Origin: Ephydatia muelleri
Taxonomy: Eukaryota; Porifera; Demospongiae; Spongillida; Spongillidae
Direction of reading: 5' to 3'
NCBI GenBank assembly: GCA_013339895.1
Contig: JABACO010000013.1
Location: forward strand, 895,240 to 959,239
Length of the DNA stretch: 64,000 nt
A program made the translations under genes and the position numbers. Below, piece after piece: positions 58,018 through 64,000 of the stretch (the first letter of the stretch is position 1; each line of letters starts with the position of its first letter). The notes beneath the pieces were generated by a model that was not told the origin of the DNA, did no database searches, and was given only the letters and a program-made list of their open reading frames with translations.

Positions 58018-58390
58018 TTTTAATTGACGCTCACCATGTTAAAATAATAATAACCAGGACAATACAATAAGGTAGGATACAATACAGATAAAAGGACAAA
58101 AGATAAAAACTTATGATGGGGTGGCTTGGCAGCCAGTCGAGCACATGAGGTCAATTGGGCTCTGTAGAAAATTGGTTGTTGGTGGTCGATGGTATGAGGA
58201 CTGCGAGCCTCGAAGACAAACTATTGCTGAACGTAATAATGAAAAGCTTAATCCGCAACGGAGCCATGTTAAAAAAATAATAATGATAAATTAATATCGC
58301 CCTCCCTGTGGTGTTATATCGACGCTGTGACTAGGGTGCTCAATGCAATGCAAGCGAACACAGAAGCTGTTACACTTGAAAGTTATTAAA
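58018..58390. other. ACADSB upstream / SLC35A3b downstream intergenic region
   Basis: 373 bp between the ACADSB start and the SLC35A3b stop, both minus strand. It must hold the ACADSB promoter; AT-rich with AATAATAATA runs. No further gene seen. Confidence 0.7.
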
Positions 58391-62965
<4,575 letters not shown>

Positions 62966-63214
62966 TGCTGACCGCGTCGGATAACCCCACACAAATAATA
63001 CACATGCAAGAATAATTTCGGCCACACCTATTTCCGGTAGAAGGCATTGTTATTTGTATATAAAGGACGCTTCAAAAATCGCGTTCTCTTCACATGATTT
63101 ACACGTTCGTGGCGTAGAATTTTTTGTGGTGGCGTCAGCTCATCACATGCAAAAAACAGACTCCTAAGCGTCTATAAGAAAGCAGACTCGAAGCACTGGA
63201 CTTCTTTACTGTTG
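62966..63214. promoter_or_regulatory. Divergent promoter region, SLC35A3b / PPP1R3-like
   Basis: 249 bp between divergent start codons. Contains TTTGTATATAAAGG (TATA-like, about 63053-63066) placed upstream of the + strand gene. Confidence 0.5.
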
Positions 63215-64000
63215 ATGAATGAGATTGAGAACATGGCCTTGGTTCAACAGATGCCAGTTGAAACAAACATTCCCAAGTGGATAGCACCCCGTATCATGCC
63301 ACCCCCGAGGGGTGGTTACACCACGCTGGAGCACATAGCCGCATTCTTCAGCAACAGCCCAACAGGAGCGCTCTCCAACCAAAGTACTACAGACGACTGG
63401 GTCCCAAGCGGGAGCTTCATCACTTCGAGAGGGGAACTCAAGAAAGCCCGCTCTTTCCCGAAAGTGAAACACGACGAGCCCAAGAAGCCGTGTATTTTTG
63501 TTGAGAGGCAAACGCTGAGAAAGTCAAAGAGTGTACGATTTGCGGACACACAAGGTTTGCCGCTGGCGGCAGTTCACCCACTCACCAGCGCCGACTCCTC
63601 GTACACAAGCAACATCATAGTACCTTTCGACGACGACGAAGCGTTCAGAGACTTGGCCCCGACGCGAAAAGGGAGGCCCGACATTCAAGTGGCCACGCTT
63701 CATGTAACAGCAGTCTGTACGCAGCAGCTGTCGTATACCCCCAACACGTACGTTAGAAAGTTCAGTTTCGCGCAGCCAGGCACGGAACCCGACTTCATCG
63801 ACAGAGTAAACTCGCAGAAGGTGTGCCTCGAGTCACTCAAGTCGGAACGGAGGTCTCTTCACGGCATCGTGCGTCTCTCCAACATTGCCTACGAGAAGTC
63901 TGTCAATGTTAGATGGACGGTGGACAAATGGCAGAACTGTCACGAGTCCCGAGCCAGTTACGTTCCTTGCTCCAGTGACGGCAAGACAGACAGCTTCACC
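63215..64000 (+). CDS. PPP1R3: Glycogen-targeting PP1 regulatory subunit (CBM21), 3' partial
   Basis: An open frame of 262 codons from ATG 63215 to the window end, with no intron so far. Seen: the PP1-docking RVxF motif in KSKSVRFADTQGLPLAAV (residues about 104-121), where the sequence after the motif is typical of PPP1R3 proteins; then a CBM21 glycogen-binding domain beginning about residue 185, with YVRKFSFAQPGTEPDF, CLESLKSERRSLHGIVRLSN and NVRWTVDKWQNCHES. Known role: brings protein phosphatase 1 to glycogen to activate glycogen synthase. Most like the short B/C/D members; which one cannot be said. The CBM21 end and stop codon lie past the window. Confidence 0.9.
   Translation, partial: MNEIENMALVQQMPVETNIPKWIAPRIMPPPRGGYTTLEHIAAFFSNSPTGALSNQSTTDDWVPSGSFITSRGELKKARSFPKVKHDEPKKPCIFVERQTLRKSKSVRFADTQGLPLAAVHPLTSADSSYTSNIIVPFDDDEAFRDLAPTRKGRPDIQVATLHVTAVCTQQLSYTPNTYVRKFSFAQPGTEPDFIDRVNSQKVCLESLKSERRSLHGIVRLSNIAYEKSVNVRWTVDKWQNCHESRASYVPCSSDGKTDSFT

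Overview
The window is animal (metazoan) nuclear DNA. It carries alpha-catenin, a drebrin-like actin/SH3 adaptor, PPIH, type II PI4-kinase, PSTK, B4GALT7, ACADSB, SLC35A3-type transporters and a CBM21/PP1 targeting subunit, all with many short GT-AG introns. Genes are dense, intergenic gaps are often only about 50-250 bp, and mini- and microsatellites fill many introns. This looks most like a compact early-branching animal such as a sponge; the animal assignment is firm, the sponge assignment is inference.

The window is three contigs joined by two gaps of exactly 1000 N (15408-16407 and 34673-35672). Contig A (1-15407): 3' part of a Dcd1-like Ntn-hydrolase (+), PPIH (-), DBNL (+), and alpha-catenin (-) complete except for its 5' end, which runs toward the first gap. 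Contig B (16408-34672) is, along its whole length, the reverse complement of 38313-56064 in contig C. It holds second copies of part of ACADSB, SLC35A3a, EFCAB10-like, PSTK, PI4K2 and the 3' end of an Ig-family receptor. Contig C (35673-64000): B4GALT7 5' exons (-), Ig-family receptor (+), PI4K2 (-), PSTK (+), EFCAB10-like (-), SLC35A3a (-), ACADSB (-), SLC35A3b (-), PPP1R3-like (+, runs off the end). B is probably the second haplotype of C, wrongly placed and inverted by a scaffolder. C keeps nearly all reading frames, whereas B has many one-base indels.

The strangest signal is in the large ACADSB intron. The same 30-bp minisatellite is present in both copies, but in B essentially every T of one strand reads as G (CATCCATCC becomes CAGCCAGCC) for about 2.6 kb, with A and C positions unchanged. 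Other points of note: two minisatellites whose repeat unit contains the exon end plus the 5' splice site (Dcd1-like gene and PI4K2); a 64-bp segment that is perfectly identical but inverted between two otherwise diverged repeats; gene conversion between two SLC35A3 paralogs; three MITE/foldback families; and very short divergent promoters.

Functionally these are mostly unrelated housekeeping or cell-surface genes: cell adhesion and actin (alpha-catenin, DBNL), Golgi glycan synthesis (B4GALT7, two SLC35A3), phosphoinositides (PI4K2), selenocysteine tRNA charging (PSTK), isoleucine breakdown (ACADSB), splicing (PPIH) and glycogen control (PPP1R3). I see no operon-like or defence system.
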